The translations under genes and the position numbers were made by a program. DNA of 27,827 bases from a virus: positions 1 to 27,827 of IMG/VR virus record IMGVR_UViG_3300037150_000095. One strand, given 5' to 3'. The notes below the pieces were generated by a model, which saw only the letters and a program-made list of their open reading frames with translations, had not been told where the DNA came from and searched no databases. Of this stretch, positions 14,627 through 22,403 are shown piece by piece (position 1 is the stretch's first letter; each line of letters starts with the position of its first letter).

Positions 14627-15904
14627 CTAGTAGCCGGTTGGTTCAGGAAGGCCTGAGATGTACGACTGGGTCTTAGGGTTTGCACAAAAGTACTGGACCG
14701 TATCAACCATAAACGAACTGGCCACTGCTGTGATCTGCCCGTTGGTTCCGACCTGTTGGAAGATGGTCCGTCCCTGGTCGCTGAACCAGAAGGGAGCATC
14801 GCCCCATTTGATCTTGTTCCAGGTGTCGAGGTAGAGGAAGTCGACGCGGGAGATGTTGGCGTGGATGTTCTCGATGAAGGGGTTGCCGGACACTTTCATG
14901 TCGCCGGTGGTCAACAGGTCGAAGCCTGCGCCCACGTCGCCATTGTTGCGCCAGAAGTTCGTCATCGACAGTCCGGACTGTTCGTACTGGGCCTGCTGGC
15001 CGGGGGCCATGTGCATCTTGAACTTGCCCGACTTCACAGCCATCGTGCCGATGGCGTGCTTGATCTGGTCGAGTCCAAGACGGAACAGTGGGGGAGTCAG
15101 CGAGGAACCTCCGGCCGCTACGCCGTTCGACAGGATGAAGTTGTTCGCAGCCTGGGAGCGGTCAATACCGATGGTGAGTCCTGTCTGACTGTTGTTGTTC
15201 CAGTACGGCATCCCGTAGACGAACTGCGGAGCGCCTGAGACAAGACCGCCGAAGCGGATCGTGTTGTTGGCTGCGCCGAAGGCTGTGTCCACGGTAACGA
15301 TCTGCGCTCCGCCAATCTGATCCTGAACAGCGGTCACGTTGGAAGTGTTGACGTAGGTCAGGCCGTTGTAGATGTCGATGTTCTGACCCTTGGCAATCAG
15401 CCGTGCTCCGAAGTCAGCCGCGGAGAGTGTGTAGGTTCCTGCCGCGCCCAGCGTCACTGCGCTGATGGTCGCCATGTAGCCGGTGCCGTCGCCTGAGCAC
15501 AGAGTCTCGTCGCGGACCATCTTGAGGCGCTCAACAGTGTTGCGCATCGAGGTTTCGACAACCTGCGCGACCGCCAGGGTGGAACTCGAAGTGGTCAGCT
15601 TCGCCAGTTCGGTCCAGCCAACCGGAACGCACCATGCCAAGGGCTGCATGAAGCCTTCCTGCCAGTCCGGAGAGCCGGGGGTTGGGAAGTTGGTTGAGGC
15701 GTCCAGAGCGATTGCCGACACGACGCCGGGAAGTGCATCCTGGAACGTCACACGGTAAGTGTGCTCAGAAACCTTGGTTGCTTTACCGGACGAAGAGATC
15801 AGGCCGTCCAGGACGGAATCCTTCTCGACCGTCAACTGGGGCTGGTTCCAAACGCCCTCAATCATTACTGCTGCGGCTCCTGCGCTCGCTTGGAGAGCTG
15901 CCAT
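14627..15904 (-). CDS. Major capsid protein (HK97 fold)
   Basis: The product is 425 residues and forms the icosahedral shell. Supporting features: position just after the scaffold gene, length, an N-arm-like start, a spine-helix region with WTELAKLTTSSSTLAVAQVV and SMRNTVERLKMVRDETLC, an A-domain-like central part with GLTYVNTSNVTAVQD, and a C-terminal KIKWGDAPFWFSDQGRTIFQ block. The start ATG at 15904 is preceded by GAGGAGATTCATC, a strong ribosome site also used by the 9585-10853 gene. No promoter box precedes it, so it is probably expressed from the scaffold promoter region. I cannot name a subfamily. Confidence 0.75.
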   Translation of the reverse strand: MAALQASAGAAAVMIEGVWNQPQLTVEKDSVLDGLISSSGKATKVSEHTYRVTFQDALPGVVSAIALDASTNFPTPGSPDWQEGFMQPLAWCVPVGWTELAKLTTSSSTLAVAQVVETSMRNTVERLKMVRDETLCSGDGTGYMATISAVTLGAAGTYTLSAADFGARLIAKGQNIDIYNGLTYVNTSNVTAVQDQIGGAQIVTVDTAFGAANNTIRFGGLVSGAPQFVYGMPYWNNNSQTGLTIGIDRSQAANNFILSNGVAAGGSSLTPPLFRLGLDQIKHAIGTMAVKSGKFKMHMAPGQQAQYEQSGLSMTNFWRNNGDVGAGFDLLTTGDMKVSGNPFIENIHANISRVDFLYLDTWNKIKWGDAPFWFSDQGRTIFQQVGTNGQITAVASSFMVDTVQYFCANPKTQSYISGLPEPTGY

Positions 15905-15968
15905 GATGAATCTCCTCTATGTCCTGCGCCACCCGTTAGTTCTTCGCTCTAAACACGCATTGCGGGAT

Positions 15969-17484
15969 CTATGCGGCGTACCCTTTAGACCGAGCGGCAG
16001 CCATCATTATCGCAATACTGATGTCGGACTCGTCTGGGTCTTTCCCTGTCTGTGCCTTCAGTTGGGCCGCAATCGCTTCACGCTGCTGCGTGGCGTTGGC
16101 TCCTCCTGCTGGCGCAATAGGGGTGGGTGCTCCACCGTTGATCTCGCTGCGGACACTCTCTGTCCGTGCGGCCTGTGCTGCTGCGCGCTCCCCGGCCTTC
16201 TTACTCACGACGATTCCAGCCTTCTCCATGATCGGTCTGCTGATCCTGCCAAGGTTGTCACGTAGGAATCGTTTCGCCAGAGCAATTTCTTTCTGGCGCC
16301 GTTCAGCGGTTGGTCCCATCGCTTCGATCTTCTTGCGGTCCATCCAGTACGCCGTATTCGTTGTGATAGCCGCTTTGAGAGCCGATTCGAGTTCCTTTTC
16401 CACTGCACCGCGAGTGAACGCATCCAACGCCGTCGCAGCGGTGAGCACACTCTCTATGCCCTTCGTTGCGACATCGGCCAAGTCTCCTTTTACGGCCTCG
16501 TCGTATGTGTCCCATGTTGCCTTTGTTGCTTCAGCGCGATCAGCCCGGATTCTGGCCTCCTGCGCGTCGAGTTCGGTTTTCCGAGCCTGTAAAACAGGGT
16601 CCGTAATCTGGTCTTTATCCGCGGTGGAGGGCCGCAATCCTACGCTCTCCATGACCAAATCCAGAGCTGCTTGCACATTCTCGTCGCCGAGCGCTTTCAC
16701 CTTTTGCAGTATCGCTACCGCAAACTTCCGTTCAAAAATCGTGTCGAAGAACTTGCCGGCTGTCCCGTCAGTCAGGTACTCACCCTTGTCATTCTTCATC
16801 GGAGTCCCGTCGGGGTTACGCAAAGCCGACATTTCAAGGATCTTCTGCACCAGGCCAGTCGTGCCCTTCTGCACGTCCGCGTTGACGCCCTGAAAGGCTT
16901 CGATGACTCCGGCGTACTCCTGCGCGCTCTCGGAGATGATCTTGGCCTCTTCGGGCGAGGCAAAGTGCTCACGCATCGCCGCGCCAAACTCGGCCAGCCG
17001 GGAGTTCGCCATGATCTCGTTGCGGATGTCCTCGGGGAGAGCGGCCTTCAGAGCGGCATTTGCCTCAATCTTCGCAGCAAGGTCTTTGGCACCAACAAAG
17101 CCGTCTTCGTCGAGAGTGTAACTTTCCTCTTCGTCCTGCGGAGTCTTTGCAGCAGCGGCAGCTTCGGCTGCCTTCTCCTCCGGTGTCTTCTCGTCGACGC
17201 TGGTCGGCTGGGTGACGGCAGGAATCTCGGGATCGGTTTTCTTCTCTTCCACTCCAAATCCCTTACCGGCGGCGGCGGCGACCATTGCCGCAACAGTGTC
17301 CTCAGAAGAGAGCGGCGTGGAAGCGTCCGGGGTAGCGGCAGGCGTTGTGGCTGCTGGAGTCGTAGCGGCGGCAGGACTCGTGGATGCAGGCGCGGTCACT
17401 GCTGGTGTGGACGTGGCGGCGGGTGTAGCTGCGGGAGCGGCTACGGCGGGGGCGGCGGCGGGAGTAGCGGTAACAGGGTCCATG
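15969..17484 (-). CDS. Scaffolding protein candidate
   Basis: The product is 505 residues from ATG 17484. Residues 1-60 are almost only Ala, Pro, Thr and Ser. An acidic Glu/Ala-rich part follows (KTPEEKAAEAAAAAKTPQDE), then long charged helices (RKTELDAQEARIRADRAEAT) and a basic C-terminal helix region ending in a small domain (PDESDISIAIMMAAARSKGY). Such a helical, charged protein directly ahead of the capsid gene is typical for a scaffold that guides shell assembly and then leaves. The start lacks a ribosome site, and the TGATACTCT box ends ten bases ahead, so the RNA would be nearly leaderless. The longer frame from 17759 runs through hairpins and is rejected. Confidence 0.65.
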
Positions 17485-17485
17485 T

Positions 17486-17506
17486 CGAACGCGAGAGTAT
17501 CATGCA
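17486..17506 (-). promoter_or_regulatory. Promoter-like box TGATACTCT, copy 4
   Basis: The minus strand reads TGATACTCTCGCGTTCGACA from 17502, ahead of scaffold ATG 17484. Only the nine-base core plus TTCG is shared with the other copies. If GATACT is a -10 hexamer, the leader would be about five bases. It directly follows a terminator-like hairpin. Confidence 0.45.
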
Positions 17507-17520
17507 GCCCTAAAACAGCA

Positions 17521-17544
17521 AGCCCTCCGATGTCTTGGAGGGTT
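17521..17544 (-). terminator. Terminator-like hairpin ahead of the scaffold promoter box
   Basis: CCCTCC (17523-17528) pairs with GGAGGG (17537-17542), extended by G-U and A-U to eight pairs, with loop GATGTCTT. On the minus strand CTTGCTGTTTTAG follows. It would end the transcript that covers the phosphatase gene and the structured stretch. Confidence 0.55.
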
Positions 17545-17851
17545 GTTCTTGCTGACACTGCGCTCTGTTTTATGGTTGTCTCAAGGTCACAGGGGCTTTT
17601 TATCGACTGCACCCTGTAAGTTCCTGTCGTCTCCAGATTCACTACGCTCGGACGTTTAGGGTACTGGAGAACCGAGCAAACTTTTGGGCAGCAACCTCTC
17701 CCTTTCGGGGTGACACCTTCTCCTTGCGGAGCCGAGATTCTTGGTCCAATGCTACCCAAACTTTTGGTGGACTCCGCCTAACAAGCGATCCGGCTCGGCC
17801 ACACTATCCCCGGTTTAGATCGGTAGCCCGAGGAATACTACGACAACTCTA
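17545..17851 (-). ncRNA. Candidate structured RNA between phosphatase and scaffold genes
   Basis: A 307-base gap with no convincing reading frame but dense potential pairing on the minus strand. TTTGGGTAGCA (17760-17750) pairs with TGCTGCCCAAA (17693-17683), enclosing two hairpins with GNRA loops: CTCC-GCAA-GGAG (17731-17720) and CCC-GAAA-GGG (17709-17700). Further stems are TCTCCAG/CTGGAGA (17670-17664 with 17636-17630), competing GCTCGG/CCGAGC, and ACAGGG/CCCTGT (17617-17612 with 17594-17589). CCAAAAGTTTG occurs twice, letting the first arm pair locally instead, so two alternative folds are possible. This could be a phage non-coding RNA or a switch ahead of the terminator. I recognise no known family. 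Confidence 0.45.
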
Positions 17852-18475
17852 TCACGATCCCCCGAAAACCGCGTCTTCCTCGCCTCCGAAGATCGGCTCT
17901 ACGCTGTGCTTGGCTCCGTCCCAGTAAATTGCCTCAATGCCACCCGGCTGCACCGAGTCGCCCAGCTCGGGCTCAATGTTCTCATTACCCTCAGTGAAGT
18001 TCACCAGGGCCACGCAATTGCTCGTATGAGCTACGAACAGGGTGAGTCCTGTCGCCTGCGCGTTCGTCAGAGCCTCTTTCCAGAAGGCAAATTGCCGCTG
18101 CTCGAAGTCTTCCAGCGACTCTCCGCCGGGAATGACGACGTAGGGGCTGTGAACGAACAGGCGCAGGGCTGGGTTGTTCTGGTCCCTGTCAATGCCTGAA
18201 AACATCCCAACGTGCCAAGGAAGTAAGCCTCCGTCCTGCGTCACATACAGTCCATGCTTTGAGGCTGCAATCTCAGCGGTAGTCCTCGCGCGCGGCAACG
18301 GAGACGAAATAATCTGCTTCAGCGGGGCTTTCTCTAAGAACTTGGCGGCAGTGTGGGCCTGCTGGATTCCCTTGTCGTCGAGTGGAACCGCGCTCCAGCC
18401 GCGGAAGCAGTTGGAAAAATTGAGTTCAGTTTCGCCGTGACGAAGAATGAAGCCGATCAGTTTGCCTTTGCTCAT
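17852..18475 (-). CDS. Histidine phosphatase family (phosphoglycerate-mutase-like)
   Basis: A 207-residue cytoplasmic phosphatase candidate. The signature RHGET is at residues 12-16, with His13 as the phospho-acceptor. SSPLPRARTTAEIA (58-71) supplies the second active-site arginine, GGESLEDFEQR follows near 117-126, and the second catalytic histidine is in FVAHTSN (His149). All key residues are present, so it is probably active; the substrate cannot be told. The ATG overlaps the stop of the 38-residue ORF (ATGA), and GAGGAAG stands ahead. It is unusual between portal and scaffold genes, where proteases or head proteins are normal. A role in capsid maturation or host metabolism is open. Confidence 0.8.
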   Translation of the reverse strand: MSKGKLIGFILRHGETELNFSNCFRGWSAVPLDDKGIQQAHTAAKFLEKAPLKQIISSPLPRARTTAEIAASKHGLYVTQDGGLLPWHVGMFSGIDRDQNNPALRLFVHSPYVVIPGGESLEDFEQRQFAFWKEALTNAQATGLTLFVAHTSNCVALVNFTEGNENIEPELGDSVQPGGIEAIYWDGAKHSVEPIFGGEEDAVFGGS

Positions 18476-18588
18476 CGCTTCCTCGCGTAGATAGAGATGT
18501 AATCACCGTCCACGCCGCCGCCGACCTGTCTATAGCCGCGAATCCACAGTGCGAGGTCACGCAGGACGCAGTACAGAAATACCCTCAT
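18472..18588 (-). CDS. 38-residue ORF coupled to portal and phosphatase genes
   Basis: This short frame encodes a 38-residue peptide beginning MRVFLYCVLRDLALWIRGY and ending DGDYISIYARKR. Its ATG overlaps the TGA of the portal gene, and its TGA overlaps the ATG of the phosphatase gene, both as ATGA, so the three would be translated by coupling. It exactly fills the gap. The N-terminal half is hydrophobic and aromatic with arginines, possibly a short amphipathic or membrane-associated helix. The family is not recognised. The perfect double overlap is the main evidence that it is real. Confidence 0.55.
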   Translation of the reverse strand: MRVFLYCVLRDLALWIRGYRQVGGGVDGDYISIYARKR

Positions 18589-20996
18589 AACTGCCTCTGT
18601 CCGCGCGGCGGCGCCTGAGCCTTAGCCGTCTGCTGCTGCATCGTGATCGCGTTCTGCGCCTGCTGCTCCTTCATCATCTGCGACGAGACGGTCAGGAAGG
18701 CCAGTACGTTCCCGTAGCCCTTTGGATTCGTCTCTTTCTGCTGCCAGTTCTTGAACAGGCATTTCTTCGCAAGAATGACGCAGAGACTTGGATCATCGAC
18801 ATTCGGCTCCGGCATGATCGACGGAAGCGTGATCGGTGGCCCTTGGGGATTCTGCGGGTTGGGCACCACGCGAGGACCATTCGGGTCTTCGAGGAGCGCG
18901 TGGAGGATTGTCTTCAGCTTCGCGCGCTGGGCCTCGTCTGGCAGTTCCAGTTGCTCAGGCAGCAAGTAGTGCGCCACGACCGCGCCCACATCGGGGTCGG
19001 CAAGCAGCGCCGATACAAACGGTAGCTTCTGGTTCTCGGCCAACAGCGTCATCATGCGTTGCTGGATCTCAATGAAGGTTGCAGGGAAACCTTCGTCTGT
19101 TTCGGGGGAGGTGAAGAAGTCGCCCGTCAGTTCCGCCTTCAGCATCCTGATCGTGTTCCACGAGTCTCCAGTCTCGTTCTCTTCGACGATCTTGATTTCC
19201 TCGTCCATATTCTCAATCGAGCAGTTGACGGAGATTCGGGCACGGCTGGCCTTCTCAGAGCGCATCTGGTTGATGTACTGCTTCAGCCGTCCAAGGGCCG
19301 TGTTCAGGGCTTGCTCTTGTCCCGCGGCCGTCTCTACATGCGCGTCAGAACCTCCGAAGACTTGGGGCATTACCCCGGCGAGAAACTGGGCGCGAGTTGT
19401 GAGTGAGTCGGGATATTTGTAAATCTCTGGGTCGATCTGGAAGGTCATCTGCTTGAAGAGATCTTCGAGGGGTGTGCGAATTCCGCTCTCTTCGTCGGTC
19501 CTGCTGACGCCAGTCATATTGCCTGGGGTCAAAACCTTGTTTACCATCGCGTTGCCGTCGATGTAGTCGGCGTCGTACAGCATTGTTCCGAAGGCGACAC
19601 GATCCATGTAGGCATCGATCTTGTTCACCGCCCCAGTCACGCGCTCTTGAATGTCCATCACGACTTTGCCCGCGGCGAAGGGGTAGAGTCCGCACCCTTT
19701 GATCGTTCCGCACCACGTCCAGTGATCCATCAAAGACTCCGGCTTCGCATCGAGGAATGTCGCCTCACCGCACATCACCAGCTTGCAGCCATCAGGAAAC
19801 CGCTTCGTCAGTTCCTTGGCGATTTCCTGATCTTCGAGTTCGTTGAAGGATTCCGCAGTAAGCCAGCAGCGGGAGTATGTGACCAACCCCATCGTCGTGA
19901 TGGGCTTATTGTTCGATCCCGGCGTCGTCATTCCCGAGCGCGCTACCTGCGCCATGTCACCGTCGGAGGATGCGTCCGCTCCCATCGCAGAAGTGATCTG
20001 CGAGTACATCGCCGGATAGGCTGCCCTGACCTTCGACACCGCGACATCGACCGTGTAATCGAGAATCTCCGTGTCTTCGAGCTTCATTGCATCAGGATTC
20101 GCGTCGATCATCAGACCGCAGACCACATCGAAGGCCGTCATTCCGTTGGCCACGTCAACTTGCCCCACTACCGTGGGCATGGGAATCGTCGGGCCTTCAA
20201 ACCAGTCCTCCTGCGAAAGCGTTGCACCACATTTGGGGCATTTATCGACGTTCGAGAAGAGTTGAGTCTTGCTGTCGGGAGTCTCCGTCCCGCATTTTGG
20301 GCAGATAAACGCATCCGGCATGATCTTCTTTGGAACCATCTGCACCTGGTCCTGCGTCGATGTTCCCGCACGGCGCTTGTCGACCACGTAGCGAACATAG
20401 GTGAAGTAACTGCCAGCCAGCCAGAGATAGAGCAATTCAAGCTGCTGGAGCGAAGTGATGTCATTCTTGCGCTCGTTGTACGCCTGAATCGTCGACGCTT
20501 TCTTCGCTATCTCAAGGTCGGCATCGTCCTGCGCGTCGGCGGGCTGGTAGCGAACTTTCCCTAGATCGACCATCAGGGCCGCGATGAAGATCATGCAGAA
20601 CGCTTGGTAGATGTTGTCGTTGTGCGCGTAGAGCTGCGGATCGTTGCCTTGCCCCAAGAAGCCCTGCATCAGTTGGTTGATCGTGTCGAGCGCCGCAGAC
20701 TGATCGTTGAGCAACGCATAAGTGTTTCCACGAAGCGCCTCGAACGCCCGCATGACCTCTGACACGTATCTCATGCGCTTAGGCTGATAGCGCATCTTGA
20801 ATGTCTTGCGGAGTTCAATCAGGGAGTCTTGCACGCTCTGGTCGAGTTTCGCCTTTTTAGCCGCTTCTTCGCCGGTGACGAGTTGTGGATCGTCAATCGT
20901 TGGATCTTGGCTCTGTCCAGGCTTGGCGCCAGTCTCGGTACTCAATTTCTCCTGCAACTCGGATTGAGGCTGTGGGACAGTCGCTGCGGTTGCCAT
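18585..20996 (-). CDS. Portal protein with an inserted zinc ribbon
   Basis: An 803-residue protein, the size of large podovirus portals. It forms the dodecameric vertex for DNA packaging and tail attachment. The N-terminus has helices (KMRYQPKRMRYVSEVMRAFE, RGNTYALLNDQS). The central region includes SRCWLTAESFNELEDQEIAK and MDHWTWCGTIKGCGLYPFAA, and a clip/stem-like helical part follows with ALNTALGRLKQYINQMRSEK. The C-terminal part is Gln-rich. CPKC at 232-235 and CPKC at 253-256 form a four-cysteine zinc ribbon, unusual in portals. The ATG has AGAGGATAG upstream. The assignment rests on size, helical layout and position before scaffold and capsid. Confidence 0.7.
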   Translation of the reverse strand: MATAATVPQPQSELQEKLSTETGAKPGQSQDPTIDDPQLVTGEEAAKKAKLDQSVQDSLIELRKTFKMRYQPKRMRYVSEVMRAFEALRGNTYALLNDQSAALDTINQLMQGFLGQGNDPQLYAHNDNIYQAFCMIFIAALMVDLGKVRYQPADAQDDADLEIAKKASTIQAYNERKNDITSLQQLELLYLWLAGSYFTYVRYVVDKRRAGTSTQDQVQMVPKKIMPDAFICPKCGTETPDSKTQLFSNVDKCPKCGATLSQEDWFEGPTIPMPTVVGQVDVANGMTAFDVVCGLMIDANPDAMKLEDTEILDYTVDVAVSKVRAAYPAMYSQITSAMGADASSDGDMAQVARSGMTTPGSNNKPITTMGLVTYSRCWLTAESFNELEDQEIAKELTKRFPDGCKLVMCGEATFLDAKPESLMDHWTWCGTIKGCGLYPFAAGKVVMDIQERVTGAVNKIDAYMDRVAFGTMLYDADYIDGNAMVNKVLTPGNMTGVSRTDEESGIRTPLEDLFKQMTFQIDPEIYKYPDSLTTRAQFLAGVMPQVFGGSDAHVETAAGQEQALNTALGRLKQYINQMRSEKASRARISVNCSIENMDEEIKIVEENETGDSWNTIRMLKAELTGDFFTSPETDEGFPATFIEIQQRMMTLLAENQKLPFVSALLADPDVGAVVAHYLLPEQLELPDEAQRAKLKTILHALLEDPNGPRVVPNPQNPQGPPITLPSIMPEPNVDDPSLCVILAKKCLFKNWQQKETNPKGYGNVLAFLTVSSQMMKEQQAQNAITMQQQTAKAQAPPRGQRQL

Positions 20997-20999
20997 GAT

Positions 21000-21512
21000 C
21001 TATCCTCTTTCCGCGCTATCGACGAGTTTCCGTATTTCGGCGGGTACGTACTCCGGACCCTGAGCGATGGCCTCTTCCTCGGTTAGCGGACGCGACTGAG
21101 TTCCGACCCTTCCCTCTTGTAGCGATCTGCGGAATTTGTCGGCTCGGGCGGTTCGAATGTTGAGCCTGATCTGTGCCACAGTTCGAGCGAGGACGTGGGG
21201 TGCGACAGGACCGCCCAACTCCTGAGCGGCGATGCGCGCCATCGCTTCATTGTCATTCTCGTTGACATTGGCCCAGTCGATCTCCTTCACTGAAGCAGAA
21301 CTGGGAGCATCTGAGTCCTGCCGCTTTGGGCGTCGGGCGACTACGGCAGGCATCTGGACAGCGAATCCTTCAGGAAGGCTCACGGAGACTGCAATGGGAG
21401 TGGACAGCCGCTCGGAGAGGGCAGTGTTCTCAGCCTTCAGGACCACGATAATCTCGTCCTTGGCGGCGAGGACAGCTTCGTACTGGCCACGACTGATCCA
21501 CGGCCATTTCAT
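21000..21512 (-). CDS. Small coiled-coil protein ahead of the portal gene
   Basis: A 170-residue protein. The N-terminus has MKWPWISRGQYEAVLAAKDE and continues as a coiled coil of about 20-35 (IIVVLKAENTALSERLS). The C-terminal half is charged and helical (EAMARIAAQELGGPVAPHVL, RTARADKFRRSLQEGR). There is no membrane segment. The start ATG 21512 has TTAGGA upstream and lies just past the stop of the preceding gene. It ends three bases before the portal start, so translation is probably coupled. The role is unknown; a head-assembly helper is plausible from position. Confidence 0.6.
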   Translation of the reverse strand: MKWPWISRGQYEAVLAAKDEIIVVLKAENTALSERLSTPIAVSVSLPEGFAVQMPAVVARRPKRQDSDAPSSASVKEIDWANVNENDNEAMARIAAQELGGPVAPHVLARTVAQIRLNIRTARADKFRRSLQEGRVGTQSRPLTEEEAIAQGPEYVPAEIRKLVDSAERG

Positions 21513-21513
21513 C

Positions 21514-21837
21514 CTAATTCCACTCCGATACGCGGACTACCGTGGTCGCCGCCACCGACTCGACCGTGCAATACTGCGTTGCCGACCCACCCATCCCGTT
21601 ATAGTTCGCTGGAACACCGACCAGCGGACCTGAGCCATCGATCGTACCAATCTTGATTGGTTGCATCCCTGGAGTGTAGGTCGAAGTGTTTCCGTTCGGC
21701 CACTTCACCACGAGTCCTGCCGCAGCCCCTGAGCCATCCTCCGCGATCTCGACGTATCGAGCAAACGTCTTGGCGGTTATGGCGACCGGAGTCCCACTCG
21801 TGACGCCCGTGATAGATGCCTGGACCTGAAGTCCCAT
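21514..21837 (-). CDS. Small beta-rich structural protein
   Basis: A 107-residue protein with alternating beta strands (LQVQASITGVTSGTPVAIT, AKTFARYVEIAEDG, AAAGLVVKWPNGNTSTYTPG, TVESVAATTVVRVSEW). The size and all-beta pattern suit a capsid cement or head-tail joining protein, but I do not recognise the family. No signal peptide or membrane segment is present. It is tightly packed with the genes on either side (2 and 1 bases apart), which suggests one operon from the promoter box at about 22320. Confidence 0.6.
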   Translation of the reverse strand: MGLQVQASITGVTSGTPVAITAKTFARYVEIAEDGSGAAAGLVVKWPNGNTSTYTPGMQPIKIGTIDGSGPLVGVPANYNGMGGSATQYCTVESVAATTVVRVSEWN

Positions 21838-21839
21838 TG

Positions 21840-22298
21840 TTACCTCCCTTGAAACATCGACGCTCGGTTGGGTGGAGGGCCGGCAGGGGCCGCAGGACCG
21901 GGGCCACTGGAGAACATTGAACTACGGTCGCTCGCCGCCGGAGCGGAGCCAGTGTCATCGGCGTCTCCATCCCCTTGCGGCGGCATCGCTGCCTGCGGCT
22001 CTGTGGCGCTCTGAGCGACTTGCTGGGCCTGTGGGCCGTATTTCCCTGCGTGGGCGTCCTGCACGAGCTTGTGGACGTGCTCGGGGTTCATCTTGGCCAC
22101 CGCAGCCTTGTGGTCTTCAGGCTTGCCCTTGTCGTCGTCCTTCGACTTTCCTGCGGAGTGGAGGGCGACGGCGACGGCCTGCTTGTTGGCGCGGTCCTTG
22201 CCGAACTTTTCGGAGGTGTGCTCAAAAGTCGGCCCTTTGTGAAATTCAGAGATATTTTTCGAGACGGTCGCAGGACTCTTACCAGGGATTAAGGGCAT
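21840..22298 (-). CDS. Small phage protein of the MPLIPGKS type
   Basis: The product is 152 residues from ATG 22298, with GGAGGAAGAG ahead; the longer frame to 22340 would include the promoter box. The N-terminal 50 residues (MPLIPGKSPATVSKNISEFH, then RANKQAVAVALHSAGKSK) match a short, basic, widespread phage protein type usually written MPL-x-x-GKS-x-x-x-x-SKNI ... KQAVAIAL, of unknown function. Here it is extended by a Lys/Asp-rich middle and a Pro/Gly/Ala-rich tail. It is the first gene after a terminator and promoter-like box, so it probably heads the head-gene transcript. Confidence 0.65.
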   Translation of the reverse strand: MPLIPGKSPATVSKNISEFHKGPTFEHTSEKFGKDRANKQAVAVALHSAGKSKDDDKGKPEDHKAAVAKMNPEHVHKLVQDAHAGKYGPQAQQVAQSATEPQAAMPPQGDGDADDTGSAPAASDRSSMFSSGPGPAAPAGPPPNRASMFQGR

Positions 22299-22315
22299 TT
22301 CTCTTCCTCCATCGA

Positions 22316-22336
22316 CGAGAGGCAGAGTATCACACT
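22316..22336 (-). promoter_or_regulatory. Promoter-like box TGATACTCTGCC, copy 5
   Basis: The minus strand reads TGATACTCTGCCTCTCGTCG from 22332, 25 bases ahead of ATG 22298 and directly after an intrinsic terminator. TG-T-GATACT resembles an extended -10. This terminator-promoter boundary is the best evidence that the repeated box is a promoter. Confidence 0.6.
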
Positions 22337-22340
22337 GCAA

Positions 22341-22370
22341 CAGAAAGCCCCCGCAACTGGCGAGGGCTTC
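22341..22370 (-). terminator. Intrinsic terminator after the cysteine hydrolase gene
   Basis: GCCCCCGC (22347-22354) pairs with GCGAGGGC (22360-22367), eight pairs including one G-U, with loop AACTG. On the minus strand TTTCTG follows. It lies 34 bases beyond the stop at 22404 and closes the right-hand block. Confidence 0.75.
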
Positions 22371-22403
22371 TGGGCTCTGGCGATTCTCCGCGACCTCCTT
22401 TTC

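Noticed and set aside
17485-17759. N-terminal extension of the scaffold frame (start at 17759)
   Set aside because: The extension crosses several hairpins, a terminator and the promoter-like box, and its translation is not protein-like; ATG 17484 begins the Ala/Pro-rich scaffold sequence.
17760-17815. tRNA-Ser/Leu-like sequence (GTGTGGCCGAGCCGG)
   Set aside because: No proper anticodon loop, T-arm or acceptor pairing could be built.
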